A DNA stretch of 64,000 bases. Origin: Euclidia mi (lineage: Eukaryota; Arthropoda; Insecta; Lepidoptera; Erebidae). The notes under the pieces are model-generated. The model did not search any database, had not been told where the DNA came from, and saw nothing but the letters and a program-made list of their open reading frames with translations. A program made the translations under genes and the position numbers. Positions 11,418-21,232 of the stretch are shown in pieces. The stretch lies in contig OX123191.2 of NCBI GenBank assembly GCA_944739405.2, positions 4,258,830 through 4,322,829 on the forward strand. Direction: 5' to 3'. Every line of letters begins with the position of its first letter. Within the stretch, counting starts at the first letter, position 1.

Positions 11418-12568
11418 TAATCGATTTTAAACTTTCGCGATTTGTATACATCATACAAAATAAATTAGCAAGACGTGGAACAATTCGCAGACAAATTGAA
11501 CTCCATACATCCGAACATCCGATTCACATACGAAATGGAGGTAGACGGATCGTTACCCTTTCTCGACGTTAAAGTGACAGTGAGAGATAATGGTACCCTT
11601 GGACACACTGTATATAGGAAACCGACACACACAGATAGTTATCTTAACGCGAACTCGCACCACCATCCGCGGCATTTGGATTCCGTTGTGTCATCGTTAG
11701 TGAACAGAGCGTATGACCTGTGTGACCCTGAACAATTAAATAGTGAACTGTCACATGTTCAGGAGGTACTTAGGCGCAACGGATACAAGAAGAAGATACT
11801 CCGTCTGAAGAGGAAAGATCGTAGACCTGAAGTGAGCAGAGTGCCGGCTTACATGCCGTATCTAAAGGGAGTAACGGACAAGGTTGGAACAGTACTCAAG
11901 AAATACTCCATCAAGACTGTATACAGTCCGTTCTCTAAGATAGCACATAATCTGCGTACCCCAAAGGATGTCATTCCTCTCCAAACACCTGGCGTCTACA
12001 AAGTCGATTGCAGCTGCGGTAGTTCATATATCGGGCAGACTAAGCGTACAATCGCTGAAAGAGTAAAGGAACATATCGCAGCTGTGAAAAACCGACATAT
12101 TAATAAGTCGGCTATAGCTGAGCATTTGTTGGAGTCTGGACCAAACCACTGGATAGAACTGCATCAACCACAAGTCTTATCCACCGATCGTCACTATTAC
12201 TCCAGGATAGTACGTGAAGCGGTAGAAATCAAGAAATATAACAATTTCAACCGGGAGGATGGATATAGATTATCGGCTACTTGGAATCCAGTCATCAGCA
12301 AATGTAAACACCGCCGCAGTGATAAATCTCAACAGTGTGTAGACGTCATTAGTGTAGTGTGTCGGAGTACCGACAGTGCGAACTTAAATAAAGACCAAGT
12401 GAGGGTAGGTGCCGAAACCCGCACTTCTACAAGACGGCGCTGAGCTCTCATCAGTCTCTCCGCGACCACGCTCGGTGCAAGACGAGCGAAACGTCGGAAA
12501 CAAATAGGTATTTATACCTTAAATAAATTAATTGTACGCGATTAAGACCCGCTAATTTATTTTGTATG
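11418..12568 (+). mobile_element. Penelope-like element, 5'-truncated, inserted in RTE copy 1
   Basis: The insert is flanked by a perfect 12-bp duplication, ACATGGACGTTA, at 11,406-11,417 and 12,569-12,580, which also restores the RTE reading (NVHV-PAPIQ). The 3' end GCTAATTTATTTTGTATG (12,551-12,568) occurs inverted near the 5' side (CATACAAAATAAATTAGC, 11,452-11,469). Coding sequence begins immediately after that inverted piece. Such scrambled 5' ends are typical of Penelope insertions. Confidence 0.9.
11469..12443 (+). pseudogene. Penelope RT C-terminus plus GIY-YIG endonuclease
   Basis: An uninterrupted frame of about 324 codons, open from the truncation point at 11,469 with no authentic start. 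Its N-terminal part is the RT thumb-side region (EVDGSLPFLDVKV, then VYRKPTHTDSYLN and HHPRHLDSVVSSLVNRAYDL), standard in Penelope-like elements. The GIY-YIG nuclease follows, with GVY at 11,991-11,999 and YIG at 12,027-12,035 (SCGSSYIGQTKRTIAERVKEH). The tail has SAIAEHLLESGPNHWI and REAVEIKKYNNFNREDGYRL. The fingers and palm of the RT, with the catalytic aspartates, are missing, so it is inactive. The clean frame suggests a fairly recent insertion relative to the broken RTE around it. Confidence 0.9.
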
Positions 12569-13895
12569 ACATGGACGTTAGACATGATTTTCGTCTTTTC
12601 CATGTTCATCTTAAGACCTACTTGTTGGGAGACTACAGAGGCCATCGAGCGTAGTGCTGACGTGTGGTCTCAGCCATGACTACGATATCATCAGCAAATC
12701 GAAGGTGAGTGATGTACTTGCCATTGATGTTGATGCCGAGTCCTTCCCAGTCCAGAATCTTGGAAACGTCTTCCAGCGCAGCGGTGAAGAGTTTCGGAGA
12801 TATAACATCTCCTTGCCTCACCCCTCACTGTAGCCGAATAGGTTTTGAGCTCTGATCCTGGAGGCGGACTGACATGGTGGCATTTTCGTACAAACACTTC
12901 GGTACTTCGAAATATCAATATTCAATTTGGCACCGTTGGAGAGACTGCAGCACTGCCCAGGTTTCGATCAAATCAAAGGCTTTCTCATAGTCCACAAACG
13001 CTAAGCATAGAGGCTGGTTATACTCTTCGGACTTCTGTATAACCTGCCGCAGCGTATGTATGTGGTATATGGTACTATAGCCTTTACGGAATCGGAATAG
13101 ACGGCTGGAAGTCGTCTAGCTTGCTCTCGAGACGATTTTTGATGACCATAGGAAACAACTTATAGACGTGACTCAGAGGTGTAGTTTAGTCTGGGACTGG
13201 GTTTGTAGTTCTTCAAAAGGGTTTTGTCGCCCTTTTTGAAGAAAAGCACCACCACCCTTCTGTGCCATGTCTGTGGCGTTTTGCCCTCGAGTATGACGGC
13301 ATTGAAAAGCTTACGAAGCATTTCCACGGCAGGTGTGCCGCCAGCTTTTTGAAGCTCTGTAGTTATGCTGGCATCACCCGGTGCCTTGTTGTTTTTTAGT
13401 TGTTCTAGGGCTACACTAATCTGGTGCATGCTGACGTCCGGGATATCTTCGGTATAGTGTCGGATCAATCCAGCTCTAGGGTCTGTAGCTGGAGTAGTAA
13501 GGTGTTCGTGTAGTCGTGTATAGCTGTCCATAGAACTGTTCGATCTCCTCCAGGAGCTGAGGTTTGGACGAGACAATTCCGCCATACTCCGTCTTCAGCT
13601 TTGACAGCTGACTCTGCCCGAAAGAAAGATCTCTTTGGAACACTTTGGAACCCTTATTCCGCTCGATCGCCTCTCGAAAACATTTTGTGTCTGAGACTTA
13701 GAGATCCGCCTATTGAGACGCCGATATTTTGGCATGTCGTCGGAGGATAGCAGAAGCATCCTACGCCTTTCCTCTATGAGCTCGAGGGTCGGACCCGAGA
13801 TTTTATTGGCTCTTTTCTTCGTTTTGGGCTTAAAGAACTTCAAGCCCGTTGTATGGACAGCATCGGCGAACCTGTCACTGAAGTCGTCCACATCC
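12569..13895 (-). pseudogene. RTE endonuclease-RT linker and RT domain (copy 1)
   Basis: Reading leftwards from 13,895: FKPKTKKRANKISGPTLELI, then SSDDMPKYRRLNRRISK, a region of frame breaks near 13,650-13,585, and the RT proper. The RT shows HQISVALEQLKNNKAPGDAS, FFKKGDKTLLKNYKP, decayed middle blocks near 13,150-12,840, VISPKLFTAALEDV and the FADD box at 12,687-12,698 (THLRFADDIVVMAE). The final QVGLKMNMEKTKIMSNVHV is cut by the Penelope insert. Compared with copy 2 there is at least one deletion (EDLGTMLDGLCRV is reduced). Many frameshifts are present. Confidence 0.85.
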
Positions 13896-14325
13896 CATGT
13901 GTATAATTATGTTACTTATTTATATATTCTATAAGGTAGTGTGCAGCATTCATTTAACTTTCAGTCATGTGCAATCTATTATATTTCTTTCTATTCTAAA
14001 CAGTTTATTTTAATAGAAAATGTATGTTGATTAAAGATTTAAAAGATATTTAACTTCGTTTTACTTAAAATCAATATTTTATCTTCAATGTTCAAGGTCA
14101 AAATTAACAAGGTAGATCGTAGTATTGATGACGAAGCCAATTACATTACATAAGAACAGTATTCATTTCATGGCGAAGGAATTTAAATAATATAAAGATA
14201 TAACTAATTTTTACCCGGTATTTTTTATGAATACCCGGTAAAAAAGGGTATTTTTTCTTTTTTACCTATTTTACCCTTTCCTTAAAATTTTTACCTTCCC
14301 AATTTTTACCCACCCGCCCATATCT

Positions 14326-15242
14326 CGTGAACGTTCTTTGATTGATTTTTCATTAAACAGATAGATAGTAACTCTTTATTGTACACTAGAAAAAACAAGA
14401 ATACATGGATCAAAAGAAGAACTTAAGTCTAGTGGTACAAGGGCGGTCTTATCGCAAAATGCGATTTCTTCCAGACAACCAAGCAGCTGCTGTAAATTCT
14501 CTGGAGTTACCTCGATTATATTTTTATTCGTGGCGGGTACAGTCCCCATGGTCATGTTTTATAAAAAAACATGTTAGCTATGTTATTTATATTGCGATAA
14601 GGTATAATTTTACTACTAATAAGCAAAAAAATTAGAGATTTTAATTAAATTAAACTACACTTTGAGGAAAATAGAGTGAAAAACATTCAGTACAAAGTTC
14701 ACCACAATGATTATAAAATACAACATTTGGATACTTCACTTCAAAATGCTGACTTAATATATATTATAATTTATCTATTTTGTCATGTCACGATAAATCG
14801 ATCATGACAATGATACCCGTGAAATTACATAAAAAACGAAGGCTTGATTCCCCAAAATGGACTCACTTGTTGAAGATTATATCAGGGTGCATAAAGCTTT
14901 TGAAATGGAGTATAATGTACAATTATTCTCAGATAGTAAAAGAAACGACATGACATGAGGTAATTTATGGCTTTGTCTGCATATAAATCCAGAAACTGTC
15001 ATGGTCATTCTTTGATATTGGTTCCGGTTGTCACAAAGAACTTTGAACTCGTTACGGTGAGTCAATATAGTAAATATCTTGATGTCAGGGTTCGATAGGA
15101 GGGTAGGGTGCAGTTGAACCGAAAATCGCGATTATCTTATTTTAACTAGAAGGTGGAGCCAAGGCGATATCTTGTATTGCAGCAAAGATACGATAGGATA
15201 TAGAATACTATATATAGGATACTATGATCAAGCGAAAGAACA
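14326..15242. other. Non-coding stretch, no gene seen
   Basis: AT-rich. TAACTCTTTATTGTACACTAG near 14,370 resembles the complement of a LINE 3' end, but the piece is too short to assign. Confidence 0.4.
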
Positions 15243-15510
15243 CATACATACATACATATCGTCACGCCTTTTATCCCCGAAGGGGTAGGCAGAGGTGTAT
15301 TTCTACACCCACTTTTCGCCAGACATACTTTAGTCCCACGTAATAAGGGGCGAGCCTATTGCCGTACCGGGCACATTTCCAGACTCCGTGCTGCTATTGA
15401 GAATTTCGTGACAGAAAAACCCAATAACACTGCCCGACCCAGGAATCGAACCCGGGACCTCCCGATCCCACGCGCACATTTATGCCGCGAGACCAATGAG
15501 GCAGTCCGCA
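15243..15510 (-). mobile_element. tRNA-derived SINE family A
   Basis: The (CATA)n tail at 15,243-15,258 marks the 3' end. Moving right: CCCCGAAGGGGTAGGCAGAG, CACCCACTTTTCGCCAGAC, GCCGTACCGGGCACATTTCC, the complement of the B box (GGAATCGAACC near 15,442) and the head with GGTCTCGCGGCATAAATGTG. It is nearly full length. Confidence 0.9.
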
Positions 15511-15561
15511 GAAGCAGCCGAAAGAACATTTATAGTATAAATGTGAATTCATGTCAAAAAA

Positions 15562-15768
15562 TCTTTATATATAAAATCCTTGCGTTACTGACTGACTGAC
15601 AGACACGCTACAGCCGAAACTATTGGGCGCAGGAAGCTGAAATTTGGCATGTATGTTCCTTGGGGACCGTAGGGGTGCACTAAGAAGGGATTTCCCGAAA
15701 TTCCCACGGAATCGGCCAAAACGGGTAAATTTAAAAAAAATGCAGGCGTAGCTGCTGGCGTCCTCTAG
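15562..15768 (+). mobile_element. Short non-autonomous Helitron (207 bp)
   Basis: It starts TCTTTATATATAAAATCC after an A and ends CTAG before a T, the A-T insertion habit and 5'-TC/CTRR-3' ends of Helitrons. A stem, GCAG-GCGTAG-CTGC, sits about 17 bases before the end. The interior CTGACTGACTGAC and GCTGAAATTTGGCATGTA are familiar from lepidopteran Helitron-like repeats. The last ten bases (TCCTCTAG-TA) match those of the larger Helitron ending at 24,707. Confidence 0.65.
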
Positions 15769-16424
15769 TATTTTATAAAATATTTTACCAAGCATATCCA
15801 CGCACAAAAGCTCTACCCTAAAATATGTATTATAGTTACTCCTAGAATATGCGGCGTCGTCTCGGAGAATTCTAAGGCGCATTATATCCGCGAAAAGGGA
15901 ACAAACATCACGTGAAGACAATAAAAACTCTGATAAACCGGAGTAGGCGTTTTAAATGCTACACTGTTGACATTAAGCAACATTTTGTTTATACTTACGG
16001 CCTTTTGTTATAGCACTGAATTATTTTAGACGTTCATAGTATGGCATTTGTTTTCAATAAAATCGGTGGATGGATTTGAATATCTAAATAGAATATATTT
16101 GGATATCGTAACAAAAAAAGTTCATTTTCTGAGTGGAAAGCTGATGAAAAACTCTAAATCAATACTAAAAGGACTAGCAAGTGTGGTCAGGTCAAATCCT
16201 CCTATTGTCATTTTCCTAGCGTCATCCCAGTCTTAACCTGGGGTCCGCTTTCTAGTCTAACCAGATTTGGCGGAATATTAGCTTTTCCACGGAGCGACTG
16301 CCTGTCTGACCTCCGCATAGCGTAGCGCGATAGCGATATTCCATGGTTTAGACTAATGTCAGTTTATTTTAGAGGTATTGACGCTCTATAACGACTGTCA
16401 AAGATCTTCATGACAGCCGGGACC
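15769..16424. other. Non-coding stretch, no gene seen
   Basis: No supported frame or repeat in this interval. Confidence 0.4.
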
Positions 16425-16580
16425 GACGGTTTAACGAGACCGAGGCACGAGACAAGCGATAATTGACAATTCAATACGCACATAGCTCCGAAAAGTCATT
16501 GGTGCGCGTCGTGGATTCAAACCCCATACCCTCGGCATGGCAGCCTGTTGGTATCACCACTAGGCTATCGCTGCTCCTCC
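16425..16580 (-). mobile_element. SINE family B, 5' part
   Basis: The right part, read on the minus strand, has AGCGATAGCCTAGTGGTG (A box) and GGTTTGAATCC (B box), followed by the CGAAAAGTCA / CAATTGTCAATTATCGCTTG-like body shared with 18.7-19.0 kb. The 3' half is absent. Confidence 0.65.
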
Positions 16581-16913
16581 TATTGTCTCACGATACTAAT
16601 TCTTACTACGCAAATTAGGATAGGCCTATGACCAGTAGCAGACTGCAAAAGGTAGCAAGATGAAGCTGATTCGTCCTGTTCACAAATACGAACCACAATT
16701 TGCCACAATATTGCGATTTATATTGTTACGGACGGGGTAACGGGAATTGAAGGAAACAGCGAGTAGCACTGATGACACTTTATTTGACTTCACACACACG
16801 ACGCGTCGTTCAATTTCGACGCGGACAGCACCAACACTAGCGTCTTTTGTACTGCACTTCACTGCACTTTACTGCACTATACTTTCACTTCACTTTATTT
16901 CACTACTACTTCT

Positions 16914-18695
16914 TCAAGTCCAATGCCGTAGGATGCGATAACATCAGCCGTCGCATGATTACTACCATCCTGGACCATCTCCTCCTTGAAATCTCCAATT
17001 CCCATCCCTTTGGCGCAAGGCTTACGTTATTCCTTTGCCAAAAATCCAAAATGCTTCTCTTCCTAACCATTTTCGTCCCATCTCTATTTTGCCTTTTCTA
17101 TCCAAAGTCCTCGAGTCCTGTGTCCAAAAACAACTGTCCCGATTCGTTTCCCTAAATAACCTGTTAAGTCCTTTCCAGTCTGGCCTCCGTCCTGGTCATA
17201 GTACTACCACCGCCCTCCTCAAAGAGACTGGCGATATTAGGGAGGGTATGGAGAACACCAAAGTCAAGGTGTTGGCTTTGATCGATTTCTTCGGTAATGC
17301 CTTTAATACCGTCAGTCACGATGTCCTTTTATCCCTTCTTTCCCATCTTAAGATCTCATCCAATGCTCTGGATTGGTTCTCAAGTTATCTTCGAGGTCGT
17401 CAGCAGTCGGTCCGCCTAGATGATTCATCATCGGAGTGGTGTGACAATAGCTCTGGCGTTCCTCAAGGCGGTATTCTTTCTCCTCTTTTATTTTCTATGT
17501 TTATCAATCTCTTAACAATGCGCTTATCATTTTTACGCCGATGACTTGCAGATATACTCTCAGGCTACAATCGCTGACGTTTCGGTAGCAATAGACATGG
17601 TTAACAGAGACCTAGCCGCCTTACAAACTTGGTCCGAAAAATTTGGCCTATCTGTTAACCCAAGCAATTGTCATGCAATTATATTAGGTAGTCAATGGTC
17701 TATCAGAAAACTTGACATTACATCTCTCCCGAAAATTAGTTATAATAACACTACTATTGAAATGTGTCCAGTTGTCAAGAACTTAGGATTATATATGGAT
17801 AGCACTCTTAATTGGCAATCTCAAGTGACGCAAGTGAGCCAAAAAATTACCAGTACCCTACGCACTCTCTATCGGTTGAGGAACTTTCTGCCGTCCACGA
17901 CTAAGACATTGCTTGTGCAAGCTTTAATTTTTCCCTTGGTTGACTATGGTGATGTATGTTACTATGACCTGAATGCAGATCTTCTTAACATACTTGACCG
18001 TCTTCTCAATAACTGCATTCGATTCGTTTTCAATCTTCGCAAGTATGACCATGTGTCTACTTTTCGTTCTCAGTTGAAGTGGCTTCCAATTCGTCAAAGA
18101 CGCATTTTGCGTGCCCTCACAACCCTAAATTCTATCCTTATGTCCCCTAATACCCCAAAGTATTTAAGTGAGCATTTTCAGTATCTTTGTTCAACTCACG
18201 ACCGAAACCTTCGTTCATCTGATAATCTTCTCCTTCTTTGTCCTCCTCATACTACCAATTTCACTCACTCTTTTTTTTCTATACAAGCTATCCTTCTCTG
18301 GAATGGCCTCCCTCTCGAAATCAGGACGTCCATTACCAGGTATGGCTTTAAATCAAAAGTTAAGGCACTGCTATTGGAAAAGTTAGCAGAAGTAGCATAG
18401 CATTCGTTCATATCAAGGTATTTGTTTCGTATTATTATAAAATATGTATGCATAATATTTATTTATGTATTGTGTACATTTATGTATAGTATATATTTGT
18501 GTATATTATATATTTATGTATTTTGTATTATATATAAGTAAAACTACATCAGTCTCAATTTAATTGTAAAATACACCTACCTTTAATCTCTGCACTACCC
18601 TAAGGTAGACTGGCGGAAAATGCCTAAGGCATTAAGTCCACCTTGTATACGCATTGTGTATATGAAGTTTTAAAATATATAAAATAAATAAATAT
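16914..18695 (+). mobile_element. CR1-like non-LTR retrotransposon copy 1 (5'-truncated)
   Basis: It begins abruptly inside the RT (KSNAVGCDNISRRMI at 16,915), runs through the RT and C-terminal region, then a 3' UTR with AAGGTAGACTGGCGGAAAAT and a (TAAA)n end near 18,690. The same protein family appears on the minus strand at 45.1-46.25 kb and 59.8-61.7 kb. The same 3' UTR motif occurs at 43.65-43.8 kb. Confidence 0.8.
16915..18400 (+). pseudogene. CR1-like reverse transcriptase, two frames
   Basis: Frame 17,035-17,544 has FRPISILPFLSKVLESC, QSGLRPGHSTTTALLKETGD, a DFFGNAFNTVSHDVLL block (normally DFSNAFNTVSH) and SSGVPQGGILSPLLF. A frameshift near 17,515-17,540 then separates it from the YADD box (17,534-17,545) and frame 17,546-18,400, which runs without a stop to its natural end through LGLYMDSTLNWQSQVTQVSQ, FPLVDYGDVCYYDLNADL and FKSKVKALLLEKL. 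Apart from this break and early damage before 17,035, the copy is well preserved. No endonuclease is present because of 5' truncation. Confidence 0.85.
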
Positions 18696-18995
18696 GTCAC
18701 CATCAGTCCTTTATACTGGCCCACTGCCCACGGGCCTCTTCCCATTATGAGAAGGGTAAGGCCATAGTCCACGCTGGCCAAGTGCGGGTTGGCAGACTTC
18801 ACATGTCTTTCGAAAACATTATGGAGAACTCTCAGACATGCAGGTTTCCTCACGATGTTTTCCTTTACCGTTTAGCAAGCGATAATTAACAATTTAATAC
18901 GCATATAACTCCGAAAAGTCAATGTTGCGCGCCATTGATTCGGACCCGGACCCTCTGCGCAGCAGTCGGTCTCTCCACTAGGCTAACGCTGCCTC
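18696..18995 (-). mobile_element. SINE family B, near full length
   Basis: On the minus strand the head AGCGTTAGCCTAGTGGAGAG (A box) is followed by GGTCCGAATCAATG (B box region) and the ACGGTAAAGGAAAACATCGT body. The 3' end has GGAAGAGGCCCGTGGGCAGTG. That last part resembles the RTE tail used by family C. Confidence 0.75.
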
Positions 18996-19299
18996 AATTA
19001 CAGTTTATATGACATGTGTATAGGTCGATATAATATATTGTTCAAGTATGCTGACCTTACTTGTGTTAAATAAATAACTGTGTACTTAAGGTATATACAT
19101 ATATATATATCTTTATTCCCTGATGTACCAACCACATTATATCGATCGTGGCCGCGGCTAGACTGGACAGTACACCAGACAATTTTATATAGTCTTAATT
19201 TAAATTACACCTATCATTGGTGCACCAGAGAATGTTGATTGTACTTGTTATTCTTCTACTTACTTATAAGACATCTGTGATGCGAGGCACTTTACAAAA
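18996..19299. other. Non-coding stretch with (TA)n run
   Basis: A short ATATATATATAT microsatellite lies near 19,098-19,110. Nothing else is supported. Confidence 0.45.
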
Positions 19300-19405
19300 A
19301 ATACATCCAGGCTCATAACAACAAATTGTGGATCACACACATTTGTCTTGTGTAGGGATCAAACCCTTAACACTCCGCAGAGGGTCACTACGCCAAACAT
19401 GCAGT
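19300..19405 (-). mobile_element. SINE-like family D
   Basis: Shares the CAAATTGTGGATCACAC and GGGATCAAACCC/CACTACGCC layout with the copies near 8.0 and 63.6 kb. On the minus strand GGCGTAGTGACC and GGGTTTGATCCC give the A- and B-box-like pair. Confidence 0.5.
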
Positions 19406-19580
19406 ATTTGTGGCTGTTGCAACTTAAAGCACTTACTTTAGATGACAATCATGGTTGTATTATCTTTACATTATATATTGTGGTCTGAGGTTGAGACCGA
19501 TTGGTGGATGAGTCCACTAAAATAATGACCGCGGTACAAATGCCATACATCGATATTCTGAAACTAGTAAAACTGATTTC

Positions 19581-19603
19581 TATCTATCTATCTATCTATC
19601 TAT
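19581..19603. repeat. (TATC)n microsatellite
   Basis: About six tandem TATC units. They lie directly against the RT fragment that follows and may be the 3' tail of that minus-strand element. Confidence 0.85.
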
Positions 19604-19611
19604 ATCGTCAC

Positions 19612-19832
19612 GCTGACGATGCAAATAGAACCTGATCGTCAGCGTATAGCAGGGTCTTAAACACTGACTCACCCATTCTTAATCCACATTCAGACTCTTT
19701 CAAATCGGCCAAACAACTGTCCATGAACAGATTGAACAGCCAAGGAGACGCTACACATACCTGTCCAACACCACGATTAATGTTAAACCAGTCCGAGTAG
19801 GCCCCGTTTATTCTGACACAGGCACTTGAATC
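19612..19832 (-). pseudogene. Reverse transcriptase fragment of another LINE family
   Basis: The minus-strand frame from about 19,830 to 19,620 reads SSACVRINGAYSDWFNINRG, then CVASPWLFNLFMDSCLADLK, ECGLRMGESVFKTLLYADDQ. The YADD box is at 19,635-19,646. VNGAYSDWFNI-RGVRQGCVASPWLFNLFMD is the RT B/C block of a LINE family different from all others in this window. Only the palm remains. One base change has turned the expected RQGC into GQVC. It ends at the (TATC)n run. Confidence 0.75.
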
Positions 19833-20239
19833 TTAAAATAAATCAATATCAATGGCATAACAAGAAACCTAAAACACTGAAAAATCTCAGCTGCAACAAA
19901 CTATACACAAAGAATGAATGGCAAGTCTTATCTACAACCTAGCTATGAAAGCCTTTGTCATTTCCAGGCAGCTCTTGGTTATGAGACTATTTCCGTCATC
20001 TATATGCTTGTACAATGTAAGCTGAGTGTTGGCGCATCAATACGGCTAGACATAGCAATTATGTATCGTATAGTGGAGGCTTCGCTTACATTGTTCTTGT
20101 TTGTCGATGCGGTGACGGGGACGATGTATGTAGGAAATGAAGGATTCGTGAGTGGTAGTGTGAAGTTATGTGGTATAAGAGAAAGTATTATTGGTGGCTA
20201 CTATCAACGATTAGTGATGGAATAAACGCAGTATCACTA

Positions 20240-20335
20240 CCCGATTTTATTTCGTGGGTGCCGTAAGAGGCAACGAATGAAATTACATAACCTTATTAAA
20301 ATTTGTGACGGCGAGCTCGACATGAAGCCCTATAG
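20240..20335 (+). mobile_element. SINE-like family C, 5' fragment
   Basis: CGTGGGTGCCGTAAGAGGCAAC followed by GACGGCGAGCTCGACATGAAG matches the 5' half of family C (CATGGGTGTCGTAAGAG) and the piece at 25,458-25,560. Confidence 0.5.
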
Positions 20336-20594
20336 CAACGTTTTATGCGTCTGGTTAGCGTGTTATACTAAGTCATATCCACCTATAGATTCACAATGTT
20401 ATTCTGACTCAAATTAAAAGATTCCGACATCCAACAGTGGATGGCAAGCTGTATGATAAACGAATGAGAGTATATTTGCTTGCTTAAAATCTGTGTAAGT
20501 TATGACTATGTAGTGATGTCTACATGGCATGAAGTTCTATGTTGTAATTATTATTTCAAATTATTGTGAGGCAATTATATATTCTACTTGATAA

Positions 20595-20830
20595 TATCAT
20601 CATTATCAACCTTTAACAGTCCACTGCTGGACAGGCCTCTCCTTTGAAAGGAGGAATTGGCCTACTATACCACGCTGGCCAAACGGGTTGGTATAGGGTT
20701 TGTATCAAGTTTTCCTTCTCTTACAGTGCTGTTCTCTGCATAATATGCTCCCTCTGTCGGCTCTTACGACACCCATGGGATGATATGGGGTGGTGACATT
20801 CCGTATTCTTAATCCGTCACCACACGGATA
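20595..20830 (-). mobile_element. SINE-like family C with RTE-type tail (second copy)
   Basis: Nearly identical to 6,885-7,112. On the minus strand it ends GGCCTGTCCAGCAGTGGACT, then GTTAAAGGTTGATAATGATG. The RTE 3' end reads GTCCAGCAGTGGACGTCTCT then GGCTGACATGATGA, so the homology reaches into the short ATGATGA tail. Confidence 0.75.
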
Positions 20831-20989
20831 CTTGATAATATGCTGTAACAAAAATCAATAGGCAGGCGCTGATGAGTGCTCAACTACTCGCTACAGTTGG
20901 TCCTGGAAATTAAATCAATAGCGTCATGATTGATCGTAAACATGACGGAAAAACTAAACTATGCAACGGGATAATATTGTTATTTTTTT

Positions 20990-21232
20990 TATAGTCACAC
21001 GCCTGTATCACCGAAGGGGTTGGCAGAGGTGTAATATTACACCCATATTCTCACCACAAATTTTTGAGGTACCACGTAATAGGGGGCGAGCCTATTGCCG
21101 TACCGGGCACATTACCAGACTCCGTGCTGCTCTACTGAGAATTGCCAAACGAAAAAATTCAAAAATACTTGGCCCGACCCGAGGCCTCCCAATCCCACGC
21201 GCACATTTATGCCGCGAGACCAACGAGGCATT
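20990..21232 (-). mobile_element. tRNA-derived SINE family A
   Basis: Body segments GGTTGGCAGAGGTGTAATAT, GCCGTACCGGGCACATTACC and the head AATGCCTCGTTGGTCTCGCG (minus strand) are clear. The B box is damaged by a small deletion near 21,180. Confidence 0.8.

Larger units (their letters stand above)
10834..13895 (-). mobile_element. RTE-clade retrotransposon copy 1 (5'-truncated, interrupted)
   Basis: On the minus strand the coding homology runs from 13,895, truncated within the endonuclease-RT linker, to the ORF end near 10,834. It is broken by a Penelope-like insert at 11,418-12,568. The protein matches the second RTE copy at 37.2-42.8 kb segment by segment. Its 3' end abuts hAT-like sequence on the left, and its truncated 5' end abuts hAT-like sequence on the right. 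Confidence 0.85.
10372..14325. mobile_element. hAT-like DNA transposon ends enclosing an RTE/Penelope nest
   Basis: The left end CAGATGGGC (10372-10380) and the complement of the right end (AGATATGGGC, 14316-14325) are imperfect inverted termini. Outside them is an 8-bp direct repeat, CGTGAACG, at 10364-10371 and 14326-14333. An 8-bp duplication is the hAT hallmark. Both ends carry subterminal clusters of GGGTAAAAA/TACCCGGTAAAAA motifs, typical of transposase-binding arrays. No transposase is visible in the roughly 460 and 430 bases left on either side of the RTE, so it was non-autonomous. Confidence 0.65.

Noticed and set aside
16728..16913. Possible solo LTR (TGTTACGGACGGGGTAAC... ahead of the CR1-like element)
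   Set aside because: No second copy, target duplication or matching end was seen. The CACTTTACTGCACT run is only a simple degenerate repeat.
19914..20225. 103-codon open frame
   Set aside because: No family resemblance, mixed composition and no neighbouring exon signals. It is probably chance.
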